From contig NZ_KB849756.1 in the NCBI RefSeq assembly GCF_000368925.1, forward strand, positions 166,657 to 196,632: DNA of 29,976 nucleotides, given 5' to 3'. A program made the position numbers and the translations under genes. The notes beneath the pieces were generated by a model, which ran no database searches, was not told where the DNA came from, and saw nothing but the letters and a program-made list of their open reading frames with translations. Shown piece by piece: positions 17,415 through 25,338 of the stretch (its first letter is position 1; every line of letters starts with the position of its first letter). This DNA is from Acinetobacter bereziniae LMG 1003 = CIP 70.12. Lineage in GTDB: Bacteria > Pseudomonadota > Gammaproteobacteria > Pseudomonadales > Moraxellaceae.

Positions 17415-17596
17415 AAACTTTAATTCCAAATCATCTTTTCAATTTTTTAATTCATAATGTATGCTATTTTGCATTTTAAATGTAATTTTTTACTTAATTA
17501 GCACTTTAAGGGCTATTAAATTCATTACGCATCGCTATAATCATTCTATCCTTTCAATTAAATACATGTGTACAATTTATTTGAACTGAGTGAAAT

Positions 17597-18133
17597 ATGC
17601 AGACAAAACAAATAATCAAATATCCGATTGGAGCACATTTAATCGTCAAACATTTTGGCTATAGCCATCATGGTATTTATGCAGGACGAGGTCGTGTGAT
17701 TCATTATTCTGGTTTTGCACATTTCTTTAAAAAACGTCCTATAGAAATGACCTCTCTCGAAAAATTCTCGCATGGTAAAACCATTCACATACGTCTTTAT
17801 GAGCAACCCAAGTTTTCGGGTCGCCATGTCGTACGCCGTATGCGCTCACGTATGCATGAAAACAGCTATCATTTAATTATCAATAATTGTGAACATCTTT
17901 GTAGTTGGGCAATCACAGGGGTAGAAAGTAGTCCACAAGTGGTTAAAATGATGAATCGTTTAACCACAATTGGTTATATTAGTTCAATCATGACCTATAT
18001 GAATGGATTATTCTTAACCGTGGCAACCACATGCTTTGCATTGGTGTTATATATAAAACTGAAACTCAGGGCTCAATCAAAACTTAAACTTCCTGCCTAC
18101 CTTTCGTTGAAAGACCAACACACCAAAAAGTAA
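17597..18133 (+). CDS. LRAT/NlpC-P60-like thiol hydrolase or acyltransferase, membrane-anchored
   Basis: This 178-aa protein has the circularly permuted papain-like LRAT arrangement: GAHLIVKHFGYSHHGIYAG carries the likely catalytic His25, His36 follows in VIHYSG, and the nucleophile Cys98 sits in NNCEHLCSWA, the family's NCE signature. Known LRAT-domain proteins transfer acyl groups from, or hydrolyse, phospholipids. A hydrophobic helix at about residues 130-155 precedes a basic tail, so it is probably tail-anchored in the inner membrane with the catalytic part on one side. There is no signal peptide. The Shine-Dalgarno is weak (GAGTGAA). No operon partners are evident. The substrate is unknown. 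Confidence 0.78.
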   Translation: MQTKQIIKYPIGAHLIVKHFGYSHHGIYAGRGRVIHYSGFAHFFKKRPIEMTSLEKFSHGKTIHIRLYEQPKFSGRHVVRRMRSRMHENSYHLIINNCEHLCSWAITGVESSPQVVKMMNRLTTIGYISSIMTYMNGLFLTVATTCFALVLYIKLKLRAQSKLKLPAYLSLKDQHTKK

Positions 18134-18231
18134 AAGTTTTAGGCTTTATTCATTTATATAATGAGCAATCTATAGCACCCAATTCGAGTAAAAACTGAGT
18201 GCCAAATCATGAGATATGATGTTCTCGTTTT

Positions 18232-18678
18232 TTAAAAAGGTGGAAATTTATCTTCGACCAAATTCAGCACCAAGCCATGTTCCAAATATGCTTTTAGACC
18301 ATCCAATACCGTCGTAAATCCACCAGTCGCATCGATAATAAATTTAATCAATTCAGAACCCTGCAATGGGATATCATAATTACGAATCGTGACATAAGTT
18401 TGCTCAACACTGACCGCTTCAAAAATAAAATCTACAGACGTTTTAGGATCTTCGCCCCATGCAATTTGAATCAATTTATTTTCAAGAATATTAAAAACCA
18501 TGACCTTCGATTTTACTTGATATTTATCCCAACTCCACTGCACAATTTTTCCTTCTTTTAGTGGTCCAGTGGAACTGCTAAACCAAAACTTAGTGGTTAT
18601 AGCTGGGTCTATAAAAGCATTAAAAACCTCAGCTACAGGTTTACGAATTAACATTTGTGTTTCAATGGTTGGATTCAT
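18232..18678 (-). CDS. SRPBCC (AHSA1-type) domain protein
   Basis: This 148-aa single-domain protein of the START/Bet v1-like superfamily binds a hydrophobic ligand in a central cavity. Typical features are the opening IETQMLIRKPVAEVFNAFIDPAITTKFWF, a mid-strand LIQIAWG, and a C-terminal long helix GGFTTVLDGLKAYLEHGL. No enzymatic residues can be assigned. The start ATG has only weak ribosome-binding signals. It lies 110 nt from the aldo/keto reductase gene in the same orientation, and co-transcription is possible. Confidence 0.82.
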   Translation of the reverse strand: MNPTIETQMLIRKPVAEVFNAFIDPAITTKFWFSSSTGPLKEGKIVQWSWDKYQVKSKVMVFNILENKLIQIAWGEDPKTSVDFIFEAVSVEQTYVTIRNYDIPLQGSELIKFIIDATGGFTTVLDGLKAYLEHGLVLNLVEDKFPPF

Positions 18679-18788
18679 TCTTATGGCTCTATTTAATTTA
18701 TAGGAATAACAATTGGATCAATAGGATGATACTGATAACACAACTACGTATGAATCAGTATCAGGTTTTTGTTAATCAATTTAAAAGT

Positions 18789-19841
18789 TTAGTTTTGAAT
18801 GAATGAAGATTCTACTAAAGCTTGATAGCGTTCTGAGAATTGACCATTCCAATACGGATAATATGGATATGGTGGATATACTGCACTGATTTGATTTAAA
18901 CGCTGTAACTGTGTTTCTGTCAATATGACATCTTTTGCAATGAGATTATCTTGTAGCTGTTGCTGGTTACGAGCACCAATCAATACTGTAGAAACTGTAG
19001 GGCGCGTAAGCAACCACTTTAATGCAATTTGTGCAACTGAATAACCTGTACTCAACGATAACTCTTTTAGAATATCAATAACATCATAGAGATATTGATC
19101 ATTTACTGGTGGTGCAAACTGCGCTGTTGCATGTAAACGACTTTGAGTTGGGATGGGATGCTCTCGATCAAACTTTCCTGTCAAACGTCCCCACCCCAAA
19201 GGACTCCAAACCACAGCACCAATGTGCTGATCATGATTTAAAGGCATCAACTCCCATTCATAGTCTCGCCCAATCAGCGAATAATAGACTTGATGAGCCA
19301 CCATTTTTTCATAACCATAACGATCTGCAATTGATTGTGCCTTCATTAATTGCCAACCTGAAAAATTTGAAGCACCGATATAACGTACTTTTCCACTTCG
19401 CACTAACGCATCTAAGCTTTTCATGAGTTGTTCTAGGCAAGTGAAACTATCAAACTGATGTAACTGTAATACATCAATATAATCGGTATTTAAACGCTTT
19501 AGTGATTGCTCAACGGCACGTATTAAATAATCACGGCTAAAACCGACTTGATTCACTTGGGGATCTTTACGAATCCCCACTTTGGTTGAAATGATTACAT
19601 CTTGTCGATACGGTGCTAATGCAATTCCTAGCATTTTCTCTGACTCACCTTCTGAATAGGCATCAGCGCTATCAAAAAAATTAATCCCTGCGTCTATACA
19701 AGATGCAACCATTTGATTGGCTTCAATTTGTTCGGTCTGTCCCCATGCAGAAAATAAAGGTCCTTTTCCACCAAAAGTTCCCGCACCAAAACCAAGCTCG
19801 GATACTTTTAATCCCGAACTTCCTAGAAGATTATATTTCAT
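18789..19841 (-). CDS. aldo/keto reductase
   Basis: This 350-aa NAD(P)H-dependent oxidoreductase acts on aldehydes or ketones. AKR tetrad regions are visible: NFFDSADAYSEGESE (Asp and Tyr), ISTKVG (Lys) and VLQLHQFD (His). The cofactor end reads TVSTVLIGARNQQQLQDNL. The sequence resembles the YajO/Tas-like group, with IDVLQLHQFD and WSPLGWGRLTGKF. The second ATG is chosen because AAGGTG is 7 nt before it, while the first ATG (19847) is only 1 nt away from it. It is divergent from the LysR regulator, which probably controls it. Confidence 0.9.
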   Translation of the reverse strand: MKYNLLGSSGLKVSELGFGAGTFGGKGPLFSAWGQTEQIEANQMVASCIDAGINFFDSADAYSEGESEKMLGIALAPYRQDVIISTKVGIRKDPQVNQVGFSRDYLIRAVEQSLKRLNTDYIDVLQLHQFDSFTCLEQLMKSLDALVRSGKVRYIGASNFSGWQLMKAQSIADRYGYEKMVAHQVYYSLIGRDYEWELMPLNHDQHIGAVVWSPLGWGRLTGKFDREHPIPTQSRLHATAQFAPPVNDQYLYDVIDILKELSLSTGYSVAQIALKWLLTRPTVSTVLIGARNQQQLQDNLIAKDVILTETQLQRLNQISAVYPPYPYYPYWNGQFSERYQALVESSFIQN

Positions 19842-19869
19842 GACCATTCACCTTGTTTCAATAATCGAT

Positions 19870-19886
19870 ATTGCAAAAATAGCAAT
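19870..19886. promoter_or_regulatory. candidate LysR operator
   Basis: ATTGC-N7-GCAAT contains the T-N11-A spacing typical of LysR-type regulator sites. It lies in the 102-nt region between the aldo/keto reductase and the divergent lysR-like gene. Confidence 0.45.
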
Positions 19887-19943
19887 TTCAATTTATTTAA
19901 AAAATCTGGATAATCAAAAAATACTTTTTCGATTTTATGGAAA

Positions 19944-20846
19944 ATGAATACAGAAGATTTTCAATTCTTTCTTCGTGTTGCTGAACTTGGCTCGATCAGC
20001 CAAGCAGCAAAGCATGCCAATATCGCTGTTTCAGTGGCAAGTCAGCGCATTCAACGATTAGAACATCACTTATCGCTTAGGCTATTTTATCGCACTACCC
20101 GTAAATTGCGTTTGACTGAAGAAGCTAAGACGTTGATTGCACATGGGCAACCGCTACTAGAAAGTTTTCAGATATTGACTGAAAATCTTAAACATCGCGA
20201 TCAACAGCTTGTTGGAAATATTAATCTCACAGCGCCTGCGAGTTTCGGTGTACAAATACTGGTTAAAGTGATTGCTGAATTTTTAAAGCAACATCCAGCA
20301 TTGTCGATAAACTTAGATCTTAATGATCAGAACGTAGATTTGATTGCTCAAGGAATGGATATTGCAATTCGGATTGGAAAACTTCAAGATTCATCGTTAA
20401 TTGCTAAACCGTTATGTATCAATCAGCGCTTACTCTGCGCCTCTCCAGAATACCTTGAGCAGTACGGCACACCTCAGCATATTGAAGATTTAGCGCGACA
20501 TCGCTGTATCATTCAACGCCATCAAAAAGGCATCACTGATACATGGAACTTTATTGATCCTTTAAAAAGAGATAAATTATTAAATATTCATGTCAAAGGA
20601 CACTTTATTACCAACGCTGGTGAAGGTGTGCGTCAAGCCGCATTGGCAGGTCTAGGCATTTCAAATCACTCTTTTTGGCATGTTCACGATGATTTAATGA
20701 CTGAGAGATTAATCCATGTTCTTCCTGAATTTACGGTGGAACCTACCTCGATTTATGCTGTAGTCCCTGATCGAAAACTCATGCCAAACAAAGTCAAAGT
20801 TTTAATTGAATATCTGCAAGAGTATTTTAAAAACTTTAATAAATAA
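19944..20846 (+). CDS. LysR-family transcriptional regulator
   Basis: This is a 300-aa LTTR. The N-terminal winged helix-turn-helix covers about residues 1-60, with FLRVAELGSISQAAKHANIA and VASQRIQRLEHHL as the DNA-binding helices. The C-terminal periplasmic-binding-like domain starts near GNINLTAPASFGV, which is typical of the CrgA-like subgroup. The LTTR normally needs a co-inducer, which is unknown here. It is divergent from the aldo/keto reductase, the usual target arrangement, with a T-N11-A palindrome between them. The Shine-Dalgarno (GGAAA) is weak and close to the ATG. Confidence 0.9.
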   Translation: MNTEDFQFFLRVAELGSISQAAKHANIAVSVASQRIQRLEHHLSLRLFYRTTRKLRLTEEAKTLIAHGQPLLESFQILTENLKHRDQQLVGNINLTAPASFGVQILVKVIAEFLKQHPALSINLDLNDQNVDLIAQGMDIAIRIGKLQDSSLIAKPLCINQRLLCASPEYLEQYGTPQHIEDLARHRCIIQRHQKGITDTWNFIDPLKRDKLLNIHVKGHFITNAGEGVRQAALAGLGISNHSFWHVHDDLMTERLIHVLPEFTVEPTSIYAVVPDRKLMPNKVKVLIEYLQEYFKNFNK

Positions 20847-21053
20847 TTGATTTAAATATTTAAAATTTAACTTATACCAAAGGTCAAAAATAATTTTAAT
20901 TCATCAATATCATTATTGAAATTTTTATTGTTAAGGTATTTTCACAGCCTCATATTTTGAGAAATGCTATGATCTATTTACGGTCGCGTTGTCAATATTT
21001 AAGTTGATTACCTTTACGGAGCTTCACTGATCATACTGCAACAAAGAATGGGC

Positions 21054-21374
21054 TTATTCCAAATGACAAATATAATCGACTACTTCTGTGGATTGCATAC
21101 TAAAACGGCTATTTGCAGGAACTGTAAAAAATTCACCTGGATGATACACCTCAGTTTCTTCACTCTGCTCTCTTTTTACAAAACATTTTCCAGAAATAAT
21201 TTCGATTTTTTCGCAGACATGTGTTTCAAAAGTTAAAGGTTTGTCTGTGGGCAAAATCACCCCTAATGTTTTTTTTGAACCATCTTGGCATTCAATTACA
21301 TAGCTAATCGAACGTCCTTTATAATGGATATTGGGTTTAATACGCACCGTAACTGCATCAAATTGAGAAGACAT
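21054..21374 (-). CDS. ppnP: pyrimidine/purine nucleoside phosphorylase
   Basis: This 106-aa small cupin protein phosphorolyses nucleosides to base and ribose-1-phosphate. It matches the YaiE/PpnP pattern: GRSISYVI, LGVILPTDKPLTFETHVCEKIEIISGKCFV, the turn YHPGEFFTVPANSRF and the closing VVDYICHL (E. coli YaiE has VFNVPGHSEF and TSYLCRYL). Length is near the family norm of about 95. It lies downstream of glnS in the same orientation, but the glnS terminator separates them, so it has its own promoter. Confidence 0.88.
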   Translation of the reverse strand: MSSQFDAVTVRIKPNIHYKGRSISYVIECQDGSKKTLGVILPTDKPLTFETHVCEKIEIISGKCFVKREQSEETEVYHPGEFFTVPANSRFSMQSTEVVDYICHLE

Positions 21375-21450
21375 TGGCTGACCCTGATTATTATTTGTAC
21401 GTTTAATATATCGCTTTTATATCCCTCAGCTCAATCAATTTTATTGAACA

Positions 21451-21478
21451 TAAAAAAACCTAGCCGAAGCTAGGTTTT
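21451..21478 (-). terminator. intrinsic terminator of glnS
   Basis: The stem AAAACCTAGC / GCTAGGTTTT closes a 4-nt loop (CGAA at 21465-21468). On the minus strand the stem runs into a run of T, 34 nt beyond the glnS stop codon. Confidence 0.88.
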
Positions 21479-21511
21479 AAATCGAGAATGATTGAATGCT
21501 CAACGCAATCA

Positions 21512-23233
21512 TTATTTACCCGGCTTAAAGCTGTCTTTCAAATCCAGAATACGGTTAAACACAGGTTTTTCAGCTGCATGGTCATATTGATCTGCAACAA
21601 AATAACCTTCTCGTTCAAATTGGAAACGATCTTCTGGTTTTGCTTGAGCCAAAGCAGGTTCAACCACTGCTTGTACGATTTTTAAAGATTCAGGATTTAA
21701 AAACTTCAAGAAATCATCATCAGCATCAGGCGCAGCTTCTGTAAATAAACGATCATAAATACGCACTTCGGCAGGTATCCCTTGAGTTGCAGAGACCCAA
21801 TGAATAACGCCTTTTACTTTACGACCTTCTGGATTTTTACCTAAAGTTTCAGGGTCAATTGAACATTTCAGCTCAACAACTTCACCATTTTCATCTTTAA
21901 TCACTTCGTCACATTTGATCACATAGGCATGACGTAAACGAACTTCACCATCTGGAACCAAACGTTTAAAGCCTTTTGGTGGCACTTCTTCAAAATCTTT
22001 ACGATCAATATAGATTTCTGTGCTTAAAGGAATAATGCGATCACCCATATCAACATTTGGATGGCGTGCATGATTGAGTTCCATATCCGCAGGTAAATTG
22101 GTTAATGTCACTTTCAAAGGATTTAATACAGCCATACCACGCGCTGCTGTATTTTCAATCGACTGACGAATACAGAACTCCAGCATTGCCACATCAACAA
22201 TACCATCCGTTTTAGACACACCAACACGCTTACAGAAATCACGTAAACCTTCAGGAGTAAATCCACGACGACGCATGCCCACAACAGTTGGCATACGTGG
22301 GTCATTCCAACCATTAACATAATTGCCTTCAACCAACTTACGTAATTTGCGCTTAGACGTAATGGTGTAATCTACGTTTAAACGGCTAGACTCATACTGA
22401 CGTGGCACAGCTTTAGAATGAACTTTTTCAACAATCCAATCGTAGAATGGACGGTGATCTTGGAACTCCAATGTACATAAAGAGTGTGTAATGCCTTCTA
22501 TCGCGTCTGACAATGGATGCGCATAGTCATACATTGGGTACATTTTCCATTTATCACCTGTTTGATGATGTTCTGAATGAAGTACACGATATAAAATTGG
22601 ATCACGCATATGCACATTTGGAGATGTCATATCAATCTTGGCACGCAATACTGCTTCGCCTTCAGCAAATTCACCATTATTCATTTTTTCAAAACGAACA
22701 AGATTCTCTTCAACAGAAGTATCACGATAAGGTGAGTTTTTACCTGGCTCTACGAAATTACCACGATTAATTCTAATTTCTTCAGGGCTTTGCAAATCTA
22801 CATAAGCATCACCTTGTTTGATTAACTGGATTGCCCAAGCATGCAATTGGTCAAAATAGCTTGATGCATATCGTGGTTCACCATTCCATTCAAAGCCCAA
22901 CCACTTTACATCGTTGGCAATTCCGTCGACATATTCTTGTTCTTCAGCATCTGGATTAGTGTCATCAAAACGTAAGTTACATAAACCTTCATATTCTTCG
23001 GCAATACCGAAATTCAAGCAAATCGCTTTAACATGACCGATATGCAAATAACCATTTGGCTCAGGTGGAAAACGAGTCACGACTTGTTGTGTACGACCTG
23101 TTGATAGATCATCAGTAATCACTTGACGTACGAAATCTAAGCCCGGTTGTTGTTCTTGCTGCGCATTATCGACAGGGCTGGCATTATTTGTCGGGCTTTT
23201 CGGCAGTTCTGAAACAACATCATTTGGCTTCAT
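21512..23233 (-). CDS. glnS: glutaminyl-tRNA synthetase
   Basis: This 573-aa cytosolic class I aminoacyl-tRNA synthetase charges tRNA-Gln. The signature RFPPEPNGYLHIGHVKA contains the HIGH motif near residue 55. The KMSKS-equivalent reads TITSKRKLRKL. The catalytic core and anticodon-binding beta barrels follow the E. coli enzyme. The N-terminus is some 30 residues longer than in E. coli, and the additional part is polar and low-complexity. ATG at 23233 is preferred: the open frame continues upstream to 23299, but that part lies in the AT-rich promoter region. It is divergent from ppiB, with its own terminator. Confidence 0.96.
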   Translation of the reverse strand: MKPNDVVSELPKSPTNNASPVDNAQQEQQPGLDFVRQVITDDLSTGRTQQVVTRFPPEPNGYLHIGHVKAICLNFGIAEEYEGLCNLRFDDTNPDAEEQEYVDGIANDVKWLGFEWNGEPRYASSYFDQLHAWAIQLIKQGDAYVDLQSPEEIRINRGNFVEPGKNSPYRDTSVEENLVRFEKMNNGEFAEGEAVLRAKIDMTSPNVHMRDPILYRVLHSEHHQTGDKWKMYPMYDYAHPLSDAIEGITHSLCTLEFQDHRPFYDWIVEKVHSKAVPRQYESSRLNVDYTITSKRKLRKLVEGNYVNGWNDPRMPTVVGMRRRGFTPEGLRDFCKRVGVSKTDGIVDVAMLEFCIRQSIENTAARGMAVLNPLKVTLTNLPADMELNHARHPNVDMGDRIIPLSTEIYIDRKDFEEVPPKGFKRLVPDGEVRLRHAYVIKCDEVIKDENGEVVELKCSIDPETLGKNPEGRKVKGVIHWVSATQGIPAEVRIYDRLFTEAAPDADDDFLKFLNPESLKIVQAVVEPALAQAKPEDRFQFEREGYFVADQYDHAAEKPVFNRILDLKDSFKPGK

Positions 23234-23365
23234 AGTTGATAAATCACTTCTAAAAGTTAAAATTGAATATAGAAAATGCGATTTTATCCTTTTTAACAAA
23301 AGAATTTCACATTTTTACTTGCTATGTAGTTTACAGTTTGCTTATGCTTCTCTCAACCAAAAACC

Positions 23366-23384
23366 CATGACATTTTTCGTCATG
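23366..23384 (+). promoter_or_regulatory. hairpin in ppiB 5' leader
   Basis: CATGAC / GTCATG arms enclose a 7-nt loop, ending 4 nt before the AGGAG ribosome site (23389-23393) of ppiB. It is a short stem that could influence translation. A role is not established. Confidence 0.35.
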
Positions 23385-23400
23385 ATTAGGAGATTATAGA

Positions 23401-23910
23401 ATGAGTTTTCCTCAAGTCGAATTAAACACCAACAAAGGACGTATTGTTCTTGAACTTAACTCTGAAAAAGCACCAAAAACTGTTGCTAACTTTTTAGAAT
23501 ATGTTCGTGATGGTTTTTATGATGGCGTAATCTTCCATCGTGTTATTGACGGTTTTATGATCCAAGGCGGTGGCATGGATGAAAACTTCAAAGAAAAAAC
23601 AACGCGTGATTCAATTGAAAATGAAGCTGACAACGGTTTGAGCAATGACGAAGGTACGATTGCGATGGCACGTACACAAGCACCTCACTCTGCTTCTGCA
23701 CAATTCTTTATCAACGTAAAAAATAACTCTTTCCTTAACCATACAGGTAAAACTGCACAAGGTTGGGGTTATGCCGTATTTGGTAAAGTGACTGAAGGTA
23801 TGGATGTTGTTGAAGCAATTAAAGGTGTTCGTACTGGCAACCGTGGTTACCACGCTGACGTTCCGCTTGAAAATGTGGTTATCGAATCTGCAAAAATCAT
23901 TGCTGAATAA
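23401..23910 (+). CDS. ppiB: peptidyl-prolyl cis-trans isomerase, cyclophilin type
   Basis: This 169-aa cytosolic cyclophilin lacks a signal peptide, unlike periplasmic PpiA. Catalytic residues are seen in FHRVIDGFMIQGG (Arg of the active site), HSASAQFFIN and FLNHTGKTAQGWGYAVFGKV. Length matches E. coli PpiB (164). The ATG is preceded by AGGAG at 7 nt. lpxH begins 98 nt downstream in the same direction, so the two may share a transcript. This linkage is also common in other Gammaproteobacteria. Confidence 0.95.
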   Translation: MSFPQVELNTNKGRIVLELNSEKAPKTVANFLEYVRDGFYDGVIFHRVIDGFMIQGGGMDENFKEKTTRDSIENEADNGLSNDEGTIAMARTQAPHSASAQFFINVKNNSFLNHTGKTAQGWGYAVFGKVTEGMDVVEAIKGVRTGNRGYHADVPLENVVIESAKIIAE

Positions 23911-23927
23911 TAAATAAATCCTAGGCT

Positions 23928-23949
23928 TTGTTCTTTGATTAAAGAACAA
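23928..23949 (+). other. hairpin between ppiB and lpxH
   Basis: TTGTTCTTT and AAAGAACAA form a perfect 9-bp stem with a GATT loop, 18 nt after the ppiB stop. No T-run follows, so it is not an intrinsic terminator by itself. It could stabilise the ppiB mRNA end. Confidence 0.5.
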
Positions 23950-24008
23950 CAATGCAGCTTGTCCTGTCATAAGGTGCTGCTGAGTAGGATAATTTTATAG
24001 GAAAAAAA

Positions 24009-24728
24009 GTGACCTATCTGTTTATCGCTGATTTACATTTGTCACCAGAACACCCTCGACTGGTTCGAGGGTTTTTTGATTTATTGGATCAATATAAAAC
24101 TCAAAATACTCAATTATTTATTCTGGGTGACTGGTTTAATGCTTGGATTGGAGACGATTATACTGCACCATGGCTAGATGAAGTTGTTCAACATTTACAA
24201 CAATTTAACCAAGCAGGTAATCAAATTTACTTTCAAGTCGGCAATCGTGATTTTGCTTTAGGGCAAGCATTTCTTGATCAATTCAATGGCAAACTGCTGC
24301 CTGATATTTACATACTGACAATCGCGCAAACACATTTTCGTTTAGAACATGGCGATGCCTTATGTACTGATGATGTTGCTTATCAAAGATTTAAGAAAGT
24401 CATTCGTAATCCTCTTGTATTAAAAATCTTAAAAAGTACACCACTAAACTTTAGACAAAAACTTGCCAATGGTTTTCGTAAACGAAGTCGTGAATCTCAG
24501 CAAAATAAATCTTATGAAATTATGGATGTCAATTCAAAAGCTGTAGAACAGGCTTTAGAAAATACGGATATCTTGATTCATGGACATACCCATCGTCCTG
24601 CAATCCACGATGTAAAGAATAAACCTCGAATTGTTCTTGGCGATTGGCGTGAAAAGACCTCAGAAGCCATGATTTTAGAGGTAGATGAAACTGGAAAATG
24701 GCAATTTATAAAATGGCGAATCCGTTAA
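24009..24728 (+). CDS. lpxH: UDP-2,3-diacylglucosamine diphosphatase
   Basis: This 239-aa peripheral membrane enzyme hydrolyses UDP-2,3-diacylglucosamine to lipid X in lipid A synthesis. Calcineurin-type metal motifs are complete: IADLHLS (Asp8, His10), ILGDWFNAWIGDD, VGNRDFALG, LEHGDALC and HGHTHRP, in the LpxH order. The start is GTG, with AGGA 7 nt upstream. A terminator-like hairpin with a T-run lies within codons 15-23 (see the separate entry). It follows ppiB, probably in one transcript. Confidence 0.95.
   Translation: MTYLFIADLHLSPEHPRLVRGFFDLLDQYKTQNTQLFILGDWFNAWIGDDYTAPWLDEVVQHLQQFNQAGNQIYFQVGNRDFALGQAFLDQFNGKLLPDIYILTIAQTHFRLEHGDALCTDDVAYQRFKKVIRNPLVLKILKSTPLNFRQKLANGFRKRSRESQQNKSYEIMDVNSKAVEQALENTDILIHGHTHRPAIHDVKNKPRIVLGDWREKTSEAMILEVDETGKWQFIKWRIR
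24053..24077 (+). terminator. lpxH: terminator-like hairpin inside the lpxH coding start
   Basis: CCCTCGA and TCGAGGG form a perfect GC-rich 7-bp stem (8 with the outer A-T) with a 5-nt loop, followed by six T. It lies about 45 nt into lpxH. It could end ppiB readthrough or act as an attenuator unless translating ribosomes cover it. Alternatively it is a chance result of the codons. Confidence 0.5.
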
Positions 24729-24768
24729 AATCTATATAACCTTGCATCTTATTTTTCAATAAAACACT

Positions 24769-25035
24769 TTATTTTTCAGTATTAATCATATTTTCGATAA
24801 AATTTTGAATATTTTTTAAATTTACCTTGTCAATCACAACTAAATTTTCTTCAAAAAAATAATTATATTCACTTAAATTATCTTTAATCGTTTGCTCTAG
24901 ACGAACAGGATCATAAAAAGTAAAAAAATAACTTTTCCCTGAAATATCAATCATTAATAGTAACCAACCTTTCTTTTCATATTCCCATTCGTAATCATGA
25001 AAATCTTGCGGTAAATGAATATAATATGCCGTCAT
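24769..25035 (-). CDS. hypothetical protein, 88 aa
   Basis: I do not recognise this protein. It is acidic and rich in aromatic residues (YYIHLPQDFHDYEWEYEKKGW, then SYFFTFYDPVRLEQTI) with alternating strands followed by a helical C-terminus (NLKNIQNFIENMIN). No signal peptide or membrane helix is evident. The ATG is preceded by GGAGAGGGAAAC, a strong ribosome site that supports real translation. It is convergent with lpxH and stands alone. Confidence 0.65.
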   Translation of the reverse strand: MTAYYIHLPQDFHDYEWEYEKKGWLLLMIDISGKSYFFTFYDPVRLEQTIKDNLSEYNYFFEENLVVIDKVNLKNIQNFIENMINTEK

Positions 25036-25338
25036 GTTTCCCTCTCCAGCTTTTAATTATTATCTTGTTATACAATCACTTTATAGCGATTTAATATTTA
25101 TTTCAAACGAGCATTTCAAGCTTTTTATCTTTCCCTATTTTGCATATTTATGGCACAAAACTTTATAATTCATGACAATTCTATTTGTTATAAATTCACA
25201 TCATAAGAATATAGTAAATTCGATTTTCAAATATTTCAAATCGCTCATAATTTTCATGTTTATTTACGATTTTAACATTCACTTTTAGGTGTTTTAGCAT
25301 AGAATATATCGATAATTTACGATATATGAGATAATTTC
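25036..25338. other. AT-rich intergenic region before nfsB
   Basis: These 303 nt separate the divergent 88-aa gene and nfsB. No coding frame or RNA gene is seen. The one notable element is the inverted repeat at 25304-25327, next to the nfsB start. Confidence 0.55.
25304..25327. promoter_or_regulatory. candidate operator upstream of nfsB
   Basis: ATATATCG and CGATATAT are perfect 8-bp arms separated by 8 nt, 12 nt before the nfsB ATG and overlapping where transcription would begin (TAGAAT at 25300-25305 is a possible -10). The size suits a dimeric repressor. Confidence 0.45.

Noticed and set aside
18134..18231. Possible terminator between the LRAT-like and SRPBCC genes
   Set aside because: The best stem (around 18176-18203) has two mismatches and no T-run, and another has only four base pairs.
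20847..21053. Possible small RNA or short gene between lysR and ppnP, with two TTTACGG copies
   Set aside because: No clear promoter plus terminator pair or conserved hairpin could be seen. The evidence is too weak to call.
23234..23299. Longer glnS start at 23299
   Set aside because: The extra 22 residues are unlike any GlnS N-terminus and cover the AT-rich promoter region.
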